NCBI GenBank assembly: GCA_023667765.1
Contig: JAMOZS010000005.1
Coordinates: 22,764-86,763 of the forward strand
Direction: 5' to 3'
DNA: 64,000 nucleotides
From: Roseburia sp.
GTDB lineage: Bacteria > Bacillota > Clostridia > Lachnospirales > Lachnospiraceae
In this document: positions 16,724 through 24,997 of the stretch, piece after piece
How the letters are laid out: the number at the start of each line of letters is the position of its first letter
Position numbering within the stretch: position 1 is the first letter of the stretch
Notes under the pieces: generated by a model
Databases searched by the model: none
The model's input: only the letters and a program-made list of their open reading frames with translations
What the model was told of the DNA's origin: nothing
Made by a program: the position numbers and the translations under genes

Positions 16724-18973
16724 TCACTCCACACCGCGTTTTTCATGTCCTGTAGTAAATTCCTTATAGGGAGGAGACGCTCCCTGTTCCTCCTGCTCAA
16801 AGAAATCCAGAACCTGCAAAACCTCCTGCGCCGTTTCCACTGTAAACTGCAGTCTCAACACAGAAAGCTTTTTAAGCCTCTCCAAATCCCTGTGCAGGGA
16901 AAGCGGAACACTGTTATAAATAATATTCATACAGCTCCTGCAATGAAGCTCTACAGGAAATTCCTTTTGATAACGGTCCTTTAAATACATCAGCCCGTTC
17001 TCACAGTCGGTGCCCCTCCTGCAGCCTGCGGTGGAATTGGCCACACAGTTTGCGGTAAGCATCATGGGAATTCTGCCATATATTATCTGTTCTGGGGAAT
17101 AACGAAAGGCATATTTTAAAAGCTCCCTTTTCTCAGCCGCCTTAAGCTCCAGCGGCATACAAACACCCTCTATTTTATCTCCGATTCCCTCCAGCCCTTC
17201 CAGGCAATTCAAACTATAATGATTCCACAGATACAGGCCTGCATCCGTATAAATGCTACCCGCATAGCTCCTCTCCTTCAAAAAAGAAAGCTCCTCCGGA
17301 TTACGAACCAAAAAGCCGCAAAAGACATCCTGATTCGCAAGCGCCGCCCGATATACCTCCTCCAGCCAGTCGGAATCGGATATCCGCAAAACATAGGGCA
17401 ATGCGATAATACAGTCACAGATATCCTTTACTGCAATGCATTGTTCCAAAACAAACTCTTTTTTATGCTGAAATAATTCGCCTTCTATATAGATTCTCTT
17501 AACAGTGCTCTCTTTCCGAGTCAAAAGCCATTGCAGAACCGCCTCCAGCTGATGCCCGTTCCTCACGGATACCGAGAGGCTCCTGCCTGAATACTTGCGG
17601 GGTTTACCAGACAACGCATCCTCTTTTATCTCTGTCTCTAAGCCTTCCTTCTGCTCCCTTCGCTCCTTAAAACCGTTCTGCTTAAGGATAGCCTCCTCCA
17701 GACGATAAACCGCAAGTCTTCTAAGCTCATTCATCGCCTTTAAGGGATAAAATGCCTGCTCGTCCAATATTGTCTTGAGCCTGTCCAGACAAAAACAGGT
17801 ATCTCCCAGTTTACTCAGCTGCTGTCTCACATTTTCATCCGATATGGGCTGCTTACAGGCAACCTGTACCCTTTCGCCAATCGCTTCAACCTGAAGCGTT
17901 CCGTATGAGAATACAAGCCGTGCCGGCTTTCCCGCCTCAAAATCCGCCCTGCCCGTTATGGAAAGCTTTGGCAGGTTATTGATATAAGCTTCCCTAATCT
18001 CCGTAACCAGAGCCTTATCGCTGCCATTGTAGGAGGGACTCTCTATTGTGAGCATATCACGGCCGTTGTGCCTGAAATAATAACCGTCCTGTCGCTCGCT
18101 CCTAAGATAAAGCGCTGCCAGGCGCTGCATATCCTCTTTTTCCGGCTTTTGCCTATTACCGTTGTAATATCTGTCAATATATTTTCGATAGATTGCCGTC
18201 ACACCCGCAGCATACTCCGGCTTTTTCATACGCCCCTCAATTTTCAGCGAATCCACACCCGCCTCCAAAAGCTGCGGCAATATTTCAAGAGTACACATAT
18301 CCTTAAGACTTAAAGGATAACATTCTCCGCTGTTATATCCGTTTCCTTTGACCTGATAGGGCAGCCGGCACGGCTGCGCGCATCTGCCCCGGTTTCCGCT
18401 CCTCCCTCCCAATATACTGCTAAAAAGACATTGTCCCGAATAACAGTAGCACATGGCGCCGTGAATAAAGCATTCCACCTCCAGGCCGCTGTGTTCTTTC
18501 AGTTCCTTGATTTCCTCCAGACTCAGTTCCCTTGCCGGAACAATACGACAAACTCCCATCTCTTTCAAAAGCTTTGCACCCAAAGCTCCCGTTATGGTCA
18601 TTTGCGTGCTGGCATGCAGCTCCAAATCGGGAAAATATTGTCTGACAAAAGAAAGAACGCCGATATCCTGGATAATGACCCCATCCAGTCCGCCCTCATA
18701 AAGGGGGCTCAGGTATCCATATAATTCCTGAAATTCCTTTTCCTTTACCAGCGTATTAACGGTTAAATACACTTTTCTGCCCCATAAATGCGCATAACGA
18801 AGGCAGGATAAAATCTCTTCCTCAGAAAAATTATCCGCATAAGCTCTTGCACCAAAGGCCCTGCCGCCAAGATATACCGCGTCAGCCCCGGCATGTATTG
18901 CGCCGTAAAAGCCTTCCTTATTTCCTGCAGGCGCCAATAATTCCACTGTTCCTCTCAATGCTGCTAACCTCAT
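16724..18973 (-). CDS. U32 family peptidase-like protein (DUF3656-containing)
   Basis: A 749-aa U32-family protein. The N-terminal domain starts VELLAPAGNKEGFYGAIHAG and has the U32 signature HGAMCYCYSGQC at 171-182 with further cysteines at 198 and 202, a likely metal or Fe-S ligand set. The C-terminal half fits the DUF3656/collagenase-like extension. Relatives act in 23S rRNA hydroxylation (RlhA) or have been called peptidases; which applies here is unclear. The ATG at 18971-18973 has no good ribosome site because a terminator hairpin lies immediately upstream. GTG 18944-18946, after AGAGGA, is a real alternative. Confidence 0.85.
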   Translation of the reverse strand: MRLAALRGTVELLAPAGNKEGFYGAIHAGADAVYLGGRAFGARAYADNFSEEEILSCLRYAHLWGRKVYLTVNTLVKEKEFQELYGYLSPLYEGGLDGVIIQDIGVLSFVRQYFPDLELHASTQMTITGALGAKLLKEMGVCRIVPARELSLEEIKELKEHSGLEVECFIHGAMCYCYSGQCLFSSILGGRSGNRGRCAQPCRLPYQVKGNGYNSGECYPLSLKDMCTLEILPQLLEAGVDSLKIEGRMKKPEYAAGVTAIYRKYIDRYYNGNRQKPEKEDMQRLAALYLRSERQDGYYFRHNGRDMLTIESPSYNGSDKALVTEIREAYINNLPKLSITGRADFEAGKPARLVFSYGTLQVEAIGERVQVACKQPISDENVRQQLSKLGDTCFCLDRLKTILDEQAFYPLKAMNELRRLAVYRLEEAILKQNGFKERREQKEGLETEIKEDALSGKPRKYSGRSLSVSVRNGHQLEAVLQWLLTRKESTVKRIYIEGELFQHKKEFVLEQCIAVKDICDCIIALPYVLRISDSDWLEEVYRAALANQDVFCGFLVRNPEELSFLKERSYAGSIYTDAGLYLWNHYSLNCLEGLEGIGDKIEGVCMPLELKAAEKRELLKYAFRYSPEQIIYGRIPMMLTANCVANSTAGCRRGTDCENGLMYLKDRYQKEFPVELHCRSCMNIIYNSVPLSLHRDLERLKKLSVLRLQFTVETAQEVLQVLDFFEQEEQGASPPYKEFTTGHEKRGVE

Positions 18974-18976
18974 ATC

Positions 18977-19005
18977 AAAAAAGCTGTCCGAATTTACGGA
19001 CAGCT
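18977..19005 (-). terminator. Strong intrinsic terminator after zapA, abutting the U32 start
   Basis: A 9-bp perfect stem AGCTGTCCG / CGGACAGCT with a 6-base loop is followed on the minus strand by six T. The T run ends four bases before the annotated ATG of the U32 gene. Confidence 0.85.
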
Positions 19006-19010
19006 AAGTA

Positions 19011-19412
19011 TTATTTATCTTTTAACTCCGTTTCCAGGCGAATTATCTTCTTGGCATTCTCGTTCAGGTCTTTCCGCAGCTCCTTTGCCTTCTTTTCGGA
19101 ATTTTCCAGCTTTATCTGCACAGATACCAATTCATGTTTTAAATCGTAAAGCTCCTTCTCCTTGGTCTGCAATTCCTCCTCCAACAGGGCAACCTGTTTT
19201 TTCGCTTTAAAATAATCGTCCGCAATATTAAGCTGCAAAAGCACTCCCTGCGTCTCCAGCGGCTGCCTCTTAAAGCTATCCACCTTCATATACTCATTTA
19301 TCTTATTATTCACATAAGAGGCTATCCTTTGAAGATACTCTTCACTCTCGTAGCCGCTTAATGTTAATACTCTGCCCCCGATAATCACCTCTGCATCTGT
19401 CTTTGAAGCCAT
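19011..19412 (-). CDS. zapA: Cell division protein ZapA
   Basis: A 133-aa ZapA, which binds FtsZ and bundles its filaments at the division site. The N-terminal part (EVIIGGRVLTLSGYESEEYLQRIASYV) is the compact FtsZ-binding head. Residues 60-133 form a long Lys/Glu-rich coiled coil for dimer/tetramer formation. ATG 19410-19412 follows GGGGTG and matches the family start; a longer frame upstream is non-homologous. It has its own promoter and a strong terminator, so it looks monocistronic. Confidence 0.9.
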   Translation of the reverse strand: MASKTDAEVIIGGRVLTLSGYESEEYLQRIASYVNNKINEYMKVDSFKRQPLETQGVLLQLNIADDYFKAKKQVALLEEELQTKEKELYDLKHELVSVQIKLENSEKKAKELRKDLNENAKKIIRLETELKDK

Positions 19413-19458
19413 GAATGTCACCCCGCTAAATTCATTCCTGTGTAAAAACTCTCTGTCT

Positions 19459-19487
19459 ATTATAGCGCATAACGGTATGTCAGGCAA
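19459..19487 (-). promoter_or_regulatory. Putative sigma-A promoter for zapA
   Basis: Minus strand: TTGCCT, 17 bases, TATAAT. It lies about 50 bp before the zapA ATG and after the ruvB stop codon. Confidence 0.65.
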
Positions 19488-19537
19488 GCATTTTTCTTCG
19501 GAGACCGGCGCTTTCATCCGTGTTTCTCTAAAGATTT

Positions 19538-20530
19538 TTAAAGATAACTTTCAAGGTGCTTATAGGCCAGTTCAGACACCACCCGGCCCCGGGGCGTTCG
19601 ATTGATAAATCCATTTTTAATCAAATATGGCTCATAGACATCCTCTATGGTACCTGCATCCTCCCCGATTGCCGCCGCCAGTGTATCCAGCCCCACCGGC
19701 CCGCCGTCAAACTTCTGAATCATAGTCAAAAGCATATTACGGTCAATAGAATCCAAACCCAGCTTATCCACATCCATCAAATCCAAAGCCATCCGGGCAA
19801 CCTGCTCCGTGATAATCCCATCATATTTTACCTGAGCAAAATCCCGCACCCTTTTCAGAATTCGATTTGCCAGCCTGGGAGTACCACGGCTTCGCCTTGC
19901 CATCTCCTCAGCGCCGGAAACCTCTATCTCTACATCCAATATCCGGGCGGAATGCATAATAATCTGCTGCAGCTCCTCCACTGTATAAAACTCCAAATGA
20001 TGAATCATGCCAAACCGGTCCCGCAGCGGAGCCGTGAGCAGTCCGGCTCTGGTCGTAGCTCCCACCAGAGTAAACTTAGGCAAATCCAGACGGACAGACC
20101 GGGCAGTAGAACCTTTTCCTATCATAATATCGATACAATAATCTTCCATAGCCGGATACAATACTTCTTCCACCTGACGATTCAGACGATGTATCTCATC
20201 TACAAAAAGTAAATCTCCTTCTTCCAGATTATTAAGAATAGCGGCCATCTCTCCAGGCTTTTCAATGGCCGGACCGCTGGTTACCTTTAAATGGACTCCC
20301 ATCTCATTTGCAATAATCCCGGCCAGAGTTGTCTTTCCCAAGCCAGGGGGGCCGTAAAAAAGCACATGATCCAATGCATCCCCACGCTGCCTCGCCGCCT
20401 GTATATAAATCTTTAAATTTTCCTTTACCTTCGTCTGACCGATATAATCCTCCAGAGTCTGAGGCCTCAGAGTTCCCTCCAGCCTAACATCCTCTTCCAT
20501 AATATCAGTCTCTATCATTCTTCTTGCCAT
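19538..20530 (-). CDS. ruvB: Holliday junction branch migration helicase RuvB
   Basis: RuvB is the hexameric AAA+ motor that drives Holliday junction branch migration with RuvA. The 330-aa protein has Walker [10 protein letters not shown], Walker B DEIHRLN, the sensor segment GATTRAGLL, the arginine-finger/sensor-2 block [11 protein letters not shown] and the C-terminal winged helix with RTPRGR. ATG 20528-20530 is chosen because GAGGA lies seven bases upstream. It follows ruvA by about 60 bp; no ruvC is adjacent, as is typical for Firmicutes, which use RecU or a distant RuvC. Confidence 0.97.
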   Translation of the reverse strand: MARRMIETDIMEEDVRLEGTLRPQTLEDYIGQTKVKENLKIYIQAARQRGDALDHVLFYGPPGLGKTTLAGIIANEMGVHLKVTSGPAIEKPGEMAAILNNLEEGDLLFVDEIHRLNRQVEEVLYPAMEDYCIDIMIGKGSTARSVRLDLPKFTLVGATTRAGLLTAPLRDRFGMIHHLEFYTVEELQQIIMHSARILDVEIEVSGAEEMARRSRGTPRLANRILKRVRDFAQVKYDGIITEQVARMALDLMDVDKLGLDSIDRNMLLTMIQKFDGGPVGLDTLAAAIGEDAGTIEDVYEPYLIKNGFINRTPRGRVVSELAYKHLESYL

Positions 20531-20589
20531 AGACACTTCCTCAATCTATTTATGGCGCTTCTTTTCAGAAAGCAGCCTTTACAGCATCT

Positions 20590-21198
20590 TTAGAACATCT
20601 TTTTTAGCGCTGCCTTCAGAATTTCACCGGAATCCATATTTTCAATAGCTTCCAGGGCGTTGACTGCCTTCATGCTCTCGGTAAGTCCATATCCCAGAGC
20701 CGTCAAAGCCTCCACAGCTTCCTTTTTTTCAAGCTGATTTGTAAAGCTGTTTTTTACCGCTGTTGCCTCCACCTCTCTCTCGATGACAGAAGCATCTATC
20801 TTCAACTTATCCTTTAGTTCCAGAATCAGCCGCTCCGCCGTTCTTGCCCCAATGCCCGGCGCCTTTGATATCGCTTTCATATCCCCCGAGACAATGGCAA
20901 AGCGCAGCGTATCAGCATCCATTACCGAAAGAATGGACAATGCCCCCTTAGGGCCAATCCCGCTTACCGTAATGCATTTTTTGAATATTTCCAAATCATT
21001 TCTGGAGAGAAACCCATATAATAGAAAAGCGTCCTCCCTGACACAGGTATAGGTATAAAGCCTCACATGCTCTCCCACTCCGGGAAGTCTTGCCATTGTA
21101 TCCGCTGAAATCCGAATATTATAACCAATGCCCCCGGTCTCCAGCACTACATTATCTTCCTCTATCAAATCAATTATACCATCCACAAATGCTATCAT
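20590..21198 (-). CDS. ruvA: Holliday junction DNA-binding protein RuvA
   Basis: RuvA tetramerises on four-way junctions and loads RuvB. The 202-aa protein has the N-terminal OB fold (MIAFVDGIIDLIEEDNVVLET), tandem helix-hairpin-helix motifs (VSGIGPKGALSIL and APGIGARTAERLI) and a C-terminal three-helix RuvB-binding domain after a flexible linker. The gene starts 17 bp after a 53-aa gene that carries the operon's strong ribosome site and promoter. Confidence 0.97.
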   Translation of the reverse strand: MIAFVDGIIDLIEEDNVVLETGGIGYNIRISADTMARLPGVGEHVRLYTYTCVREDAFLLYGFLSRNDLEIFKKCITVSGIGPKGALSILSVMDADTLRFAIVSGDMKAISKAPGIGARTAERLILELKDKLKIDASVIEREVEATAVKNSFTNQLEKKEAVEALTALGYGLTESMKAVNALEAIENMDSGEILKAALKKMF

Positions 21199-21215
21199 AC
21201 TGCTCTAACGCCTCT

Positions 21216-21377
21216 CTATATTTCCTCTGCAAGACACAGACCGCAGACGGCGCCTTGCTCCTCAAGATAATCCTGCATCTGATTCAGCGCATCATCCTCA
21301 TTGTCTGCAAATAAGATATTTTTGTAAATTTCCGTCTGCATATCCTCCGCCAGCGCCGTAACCTCATACATCTGCAT
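21216..21377 (-). CDS. Conserved-looking small protein, 53 aa, first in the ruvAB unit
   Basis: The frame encodes 53 acidic residues beginning MQMYEVTALAED and ending CGLCLAEEI; a CxxC-like pair (CGLC) lies near the end. I do not recognise a family. The case for a real gene is good: AAGGAG lies seven bases before the ATG, a matching promoter (21404-21432) is upstream, and the stop is 17 bp before ruvA on the same strand. Its possible role with RuvAB is inference from position only. Confidence 0.65.
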   Translation of the reverse strand: MQMYEVTALAEDMQTEIYKNILFADNEDDALNQMQDYLEEQGAVCGLCLAEEI

Positions 21378-21403
21378 TGTCCTACTCCTTTTCTACTTAT
21401 TCA

Positions 21404-21432
21404 AGCATACACAAATTTTGTTACATGAGCAA
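21404..21432 (-). promoter_or_regulatory. Putative promoter for the 53-aa gene-ruvA-ruvB
   Basis: Minus strand: TTGCTC, 17 bases, TATGCT. It is followed by AAGGAG and the small gene's ATG about 25 bp later. No LexA box is seen here, so ruvAB appears not to be directly SOS-controlled. Confidence 0.5.
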
Positions 21433-21489
21433 GACTTTTCGATTATTTTTTGGCGCATGGCTCATTGCTCCCGGAAATAAATTCCATGA

Positions 21490-21876
21490 TTATTTATACT
21501 CGGCTGAAAAATAAGGGATAATCAACATTTGCCCGGCCTTAATATCTCCATCCTCCTTTATATGATTGATACTTTGCAGCTCCGCCATATAACTTTCGAC
21601 AGACTGATAATGTTCAGGAGCGGTAAAATCCCGGGCAATCTCCCATAAAGTCTGGCCATATTCCACCTCTATACGGGTATAATACTTAAATTCCGTTTTC
21701 TTCGAACTCGCACTGGAACGGAAAGAGTATACCGAAATCGCCAGTACGGCAATCAGACAGAAGGTAAAAACAAACGCAAAGCATCTTCTCCTGTTCTGAA
21801 TCCTGCGGCGCAGCTTCCTCTTATAAATCCTCAATTCCCTGTCTGTCATATTACATACATTTCCATACTCTCTCAT
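21490..21876 (-). CDS. LysM-domain membrane protein, YneA-like SOS division inhibitor candidate
   Basis: A 128-aa protein with a basic cytoplasmic N-terminus (KRKLRRRIQNRRR), one membrane helix (about 33-51) and an extracellular LysM domain (about 69-121) with EYGQTLWEIARDF and AGQMLIIP. This architecture and the position divergent from lexA match Bacillus subtilis YneA, which halts septation during the SOS response. A near-consensus promoter overlapped and followed by LexA boxes drives it. The ribosome site is weak, so the start could instead be the ATG at residue 10. Confidence 0.8.
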   Translation of the reverse strand: MREYGNVCNMTDRELRIYKRKLRRRIQNRRRCFAFVFTFCLIAVLAISVYSFRSSASSKKTEFKYYTRIEVEYGQTLWEIARDFTAPEHYQSVESYMAELQSINHIKEDGDIKAGQMLIIPYFSAEYK

Positions 21877-21954
21877 CTTAAGCGCTCTCTTTCTGCATTT
21901 TATATTGCGTTTCCTTTTCCGTCATGCTATATCACTCTTTTTTAACCAAGCCAG

Positions 21955-21966
21955 GAACATTCGTTC
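21955..21966. promoter_or_regulatory. LexA (SOS) box 1
   Basis: GAACATTCGTTC fits the Gram-positive LexA operator GAACNNNNGTTC exactly. It lies about 10 bases downstream of the -10 of the yneA-like promoter, where bound LexA would block initiation. Confidence 0.85.
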
Positions 21967-21975
21967 TATATTTGC

Positions 21976-22004
21976 ATTATACCGAACATATTTTCTTTTG
22001 TCAA
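21976..22004 (-). promoter_or_regulatory. Consensus promoter of the yneA-like gene
   Basis: Minus strand: TTGACA, 17 bases, TATAAT, a perfect sigma-A match. LexA box 2 sits inside its spacer and box 1 just downstream, so it should be tightly repressed until DNA damage. Confidence 0.85.
21984..21995. promoter_or_regulatory. LexA box 2 (one mismatch)
   Basis: GAACATATTTTC departs from GAACNNNNGTTC at one position. It occupies the spacer of the yneA-like promoter. The 12-mer CGAACATATTTT recurs 29 bp away at 22012. Confidence 0.65.
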
Positions 22005-22012
22005 TCATTATC

Positions 22013-22037
22013 GAACATATTTTTGGAATATATGTTT
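22013..22037. promoter_or_regulatory. Degenerate LexA boxes next to the lexA promoter
   Basis: GAACATATTTTT (22013-22024) and GAATATATGTTT (22026-22037) each carry two mismatches to the operator. Their outer halves form an inverted pair, and the second overlaps the lexA -35, consistent with weaker autoregulation of lexA. Confidence 0.5.
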
Positions 22038-22064
22038 GCTTTTTTCTTTTCCCTGTGCTATACT
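22036..22064 (+). promoter_or_regulatory. Putative lexA promoter
   Basis: Plus strand: TTGCTT, 17 bases, TATACT. It is about 45 bp upstream of the lexA ATG. Confidence 0.65.
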
Positions 22065-22109
22065 GTATTTGTAGTACAGGAAGTCAAACTAAAATTGGAG
22101 GTAACAGAT

Positions 22110-22727
22110 ATGGGTTATGGTAAAATCAGTGCCAAACAGCAGGAAATACTGGATTATATGAAAGAAGAGATATTAAAAAAGGGCTATCCGCCCACCGTCA
22201 GAGAAATCTGTGATACCGTAAATTTAAAGTCAACCTCCTCCGTCCATGCTCATCTGGAGACCCTGGAAAAAAACGGCTATATCCGCAGAGACCCCACCAA
22301 GCCCCGGGCTATTGAAATTTGTGACGAAAGCTTTCAAATGGTACGCACGGAGATGGTCAGCCTGCCCGTTGTGGGTAATGTAGCCGCCGGTCAGCCTATC
22401 CTGGCAGAAGAAAATATTCAGGAATACTTTCCTGTTCCGGCAGATTTGGTGCCGAAGGGTGAATCCTTTATTCTGAATGTCAAGGGAGAGTCCATGATTA
22501 ATGTGGGAATTTTTGACGGCGACCGTGTTTTTGTCAATTGCTGCGACACGGCCCGCAATGGAGATATTGTCGTAGCATTGATTGATGATTCCGCTACGGT
22601 TAAGACCTTCTATAAGGAAGAGGGACATTTCCGGCTTCAGCCTGAAAACGATACTATGGAACCCATTATTGTTGATGATTGTCAGATAATGGGCAAGGTG
22701 TTCGGCGTCTTTCGATTTTATCGATAA
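22110..22727 (+). CDS. lexA: SOS repressor LexA
   Basis: LexA represses DNA-damage genes and self-cleaves when RecA is activated. The 205-aa protein has an N-terminal winged helix ([13 protein letters not shown] to [13 protein letters not shown]) and a C-terminal S24 protease domain. The cleavage site is Ala93-Gly94 in VAAGQP, the nucleophile Ser128 in GESM and the general base Lys165 in TVKTF. ATG 22110-22112 has GGAGG eight bases upstream; longer frames upstream run through the operators and are spurious. It is one of only three plus-strand genes and is divergent from the YneA-like gene, as in Bacillus. Confidence 0.97.
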   Translation: MGYGKISAKQQEILDYMKEEILKKGYPPTVREICDTVNLKSTSSVHAHLETLEKNGYIRRDPTKPRAIEICDESFQMVRTEMVSLPVVGNVAAGQPILAEENIQEYFPVPADLVPKGESFILNVKGESMINVGIFDGDRVFVNCCDTARNGDIVVALIDDSATVKTFYKEEGHFRLQPENDTMEPIIVDDCQIMGKVFGVFRFYR

Positions 22728-22735
22728 CAAAAATA

Positions 22736-22767
22736 CTTCGGATACTGTTTCTTCCCGGTATCCGAAG
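22736..22767. terminator. Bidirectional terminator between lexA and the kinase-like gene
   Basis: A 10-bp perfect stem CTTCGGATAC / GTATCCGAAG has a 12-base loop. The plus strand continues with TCTTTTCTTT, the minus strand with TATTTTTGTT, so both convergent genes can end here. Confidence 0.8.
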
Positions 22768-22784
22768 CACCTCTTTTCTTTCCT

Positions 22785-23417
22785 TTATTTCGACTGCTTG
22801 TCAAATCTCACCTTGATATATGCCATAATCTCTTCCGTACAGCGCTCAAAGCCCAGCTTAGAGCTGTCCAGACATAAATCATAATTTCTGGCGTCTGTCC
22901 AATTCATACCGGTATGATATTTATAGTACTCCGCCCTGTGCTTATCAATCTTATGTATATAGCGCTCCAAATCCCGCCGATTCATACTATGCTTTTTGGC
23001 AGCCTGCTCCAGACAGAAATCCGCCGGCGCATGAATAAACACGCTAAGCACATTATCATATTCCTTTAACACATAATCCGCACAGCGGCCTATTATCACA
23101 CAGGATTCCTCTTTTGCCAGCTGACGGATAATCTTCGCCTGATAATTAAATAAATTATCGGAGGAAGTAAAATCATCGCTCTCCGGCGGGATAAGCTCTC
23201 CGCTGTAAACATTCTTTGCAATAGAAAAAAGCCTGGTGTTCTTAAGCTTTTCATCCGCATTCACAAATAGCGCTTCATTGATACCGCTGTCATCACTGGC
23301 CAGCTTCATCAATTCCTTATCATAATAATGAATCCCCAGTCTGTCTGCCAGCATTTCTCCGATTGTCTTACCGCCGCTGCCATATTGTCTGGCAATCGTA
23401 ATCACCACATTTTCCAT
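22785..23417 (-). CDS. Cytidylate kinase-like family protein (copy 1)
   Basis: A 210-aa P-loop kinase-like protein with the N-terminal VITIARQYGSGGKTIGE loop and the internal block ESCVIIGRCADYVL. It belongs to the cytidylate-kinase-like family common in gut Clostridia; true Cmk has a different NMP-binding insert, so the substrate is unknown. ATG 23415-23417 has AAGG eight bases upstream. A second copy with the same motifs (GSCVIVGRCADYAL, RQFGSAGREIGE) is at 33658-34290. It lies downstream of livF and may be part of that transcript. Confidence 0.8.
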   Translation of the reverse strand: MENVVITIARQYGSGGKTIGEMLADRLGIHYYDKELMKLASDDSGINEALFVNADEKLKNTRLFSIAKNVYSGELIPPESDDFTSSDNLFNYQAKIIRQLAKEESCVIIGRCADYVLKEYDNVLSVFIHAPADFCLEQAAKKHSMNRRDLERYIHKIDKHRAEYYKYHTGMNWTDARNYDLCLDSSKLGFERCTEEIMAYIKVRFDKQSK

Positions 23418-23472
23418 CGCTTTCACCTTCCCAACATCCTGTAAATCGTATCATCCACTTTTACTTATGCCC

Positions 23473-24180
23473 TTACTCTCCCAGATACGCCTTCTTTATA
23501 GCATCGTCATGAATCAAATCGCTTGCCTTGCCCTCTTTTACAATATTTCCGGTTTCCAAGACATATGCTCTGTCTGCAATAGATAAGGCTTTCTTTGCAT
23601 TCTGTTCCACTAAAAGCACCGTGGTTCCTCCCTTACTGACTTCCTGTATAATATCAAAAATCTCATTTACAAAAATCGGTGACAAGCCCATGGACGGCTC
23701 ATCCATCAAAATCAGCTTCGGATGACTCATTAACGCCCGCCCCATGGCAAGCATCTGCTGTTCCCCACCGCTCAATGTGCCTGCCAACTGGTTCTGACGC
23801 TCCTCTAAACGGGGAAAACGCCCAAAGACTTCCCTCAGGGTCTGGCTGATTTCTTCCTTATTCTTACGGGTGTAAGCGCCCATTTTCAGATTCTGCAGCA
23901 CGGACAGCTGAGCAAATACGCGCCGGCCCTCCGGTACATGAGCCATCCCCATGGAAACGATTTTATGACCGGGAAATTTTACAATATCCTTTCCCGCAAA
24001 GGTTACAGACCCTTCCTTAGGCGTAAGCAGACCCGATATCGTATGCAGAATGGTGGTTTTACCGGCGCCGTTTGCGCCAATTAAAGCCACCACCTCTCCC
24101 TCCTCTACCTGGAAGGAGACGCCCTTAATGGCCTGTATGATACCATAATATACTTTTAAATCCTTAACCTCTAATAACAT
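23473..24180 (-). CDS. livF: Branched-chain amino acid ABC transporter ATPase LivF
   Basis: One of the two cytoplasmic ATPases of the LIV-type (HAAT) importer, 235 aa. Walker A is GANGAGKTT, the signature LSGGEQQMLAMGRAL and Walker B LILMDEPSMGL, followed by the typical NEIFDIIQEV segment. ATG 24178-24180 is chosen because MLLEVKDLKVYYG is the family N-terminus; a 9-codon extension is possible. It is the last transporter gene of livHMGF. Confidence 0.92.
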   Translation of the reverse strand: MLLEVKDLKVYYGIIQAIKGVSFQVEEGEVVALIGANGAGKTTILHTISGLLTPKEGSVTFAGKDIVKFPGHKIVSMGMAHVPEGRRVFAQLSVLQNLKMGAYTRKNKEEISQTLREVFGRFPRLEERQNQLAGTLSGGEQQMLAMGRALMSHPKLILMDEPSMGLSPIFVNEIFDIIQEVSKGGTTVLLVEQNAKKALSIADRAYVLETGNIVKEGKASDLIHDDAIKKAYLGE

Positions 24181-24237
24181 CCTCTCTCTATTCCTCCCAA
24201 ATGCCAATCTCCGGCAGAGCCTGTTTTGACGATTTTC

Positions 24238-24996
24238 CTATTCTCCCAGATATGCCTTAATAACCTCCGGATGCTTCAGCACATCGGCTGTTTTTCCCTG
24301 ACAGAGCACCCGCCCGAAATTTAATACGGTAAGCTCCTCGCAAATACCGCTAACCAGCCGCATATCATGCTCAATCAACAGAATCGTCATATCAAATTTC
24401 TCCCTGACAAAGCCAATGGTATCCATCAGCTCCTGGGTCTCATTCGGATTCATACCTGCCGCAGGCTCATCCAACAGCAAAAGCTTAGGCCTGGTAGCCA
24501 GCGCTCTGGCAATTTCCAGCTTGCGCTGCTTGCCATAAGGCAGATTAGCCGCAAGCGTATCCGCCTCTCCATCCAGTTCAAATACCTTTAACAATGCAAG
24601 AGCCTCCTCCTTCATCTGTTTTTCAACGGAAGAATATTTGGGAAGCCTGAGAATGCCGGTGAGCGTACCATATTTCATATGATTATGCAGCCCTACCTTC
24701 ACATTATCTATCACAGAAAGTCCCTTAAACAGCCGGATATTCTGAAAGGTTCTGGCAATACCCGAACAGTTAATATCTATGGTCTTTTTGCCGGTAATGT
24801 CTGTGCCGTCCAGCATAATGATTCCTTCACTCGGCTTATACACGCCGGTCAACAGATTAAATACCGTAGTCTTGCCTGCTCCATTCGGCCCAATCAGACC
24901 ATACAGACATCCCTTTTCAATTTCCACATGGAAATCGTCAACTGCCCTTAAACCGCCAAAGGAGATTCCTAAATTCTTAACCTCTAATAATGCCAT
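24238..24996 (-). CDS. livG: Branched-chain amino acid ABC transporter ATPase LivG
   Basis: The second ATPase of the importer, 252 aa. Walker A is GPNGAGKTT. The LivG-specific NIRLFKGLSVIDNVKVGLH segment follows. The signature region is the LivG variant LPYGKQRKLEIARAL, with Walker B LLLDEPAAGMNP and the D-loop partner NETQEL. The start codon is separated by one base from the livM stop, indicating coupled translation. Confidence 0.94.
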   Translation of the reverse strand: MALLEVKNLGISFGGLRAVDDFHVEIEKGCLYGLIGPNGAGKTTVFNLLTGVYKPSEGIIMLDGTDITGKKTIDINCSGIARTFQNIRLFKGLSVIDNVKVGLHNHMKYGTLTGILRLPKYSSVEKQMKEEALALLKVFELDGEADTLAANLPYGKQRKLEIARALATRPKLLLLDEPAAGMNPNETQELMDTIGFVREKFDMTILLIEHDMRLVSGICEELTVLNFGRVLCQGKTADVLKHPEVIKAYLGE

Positions 24997-24997
24997 G

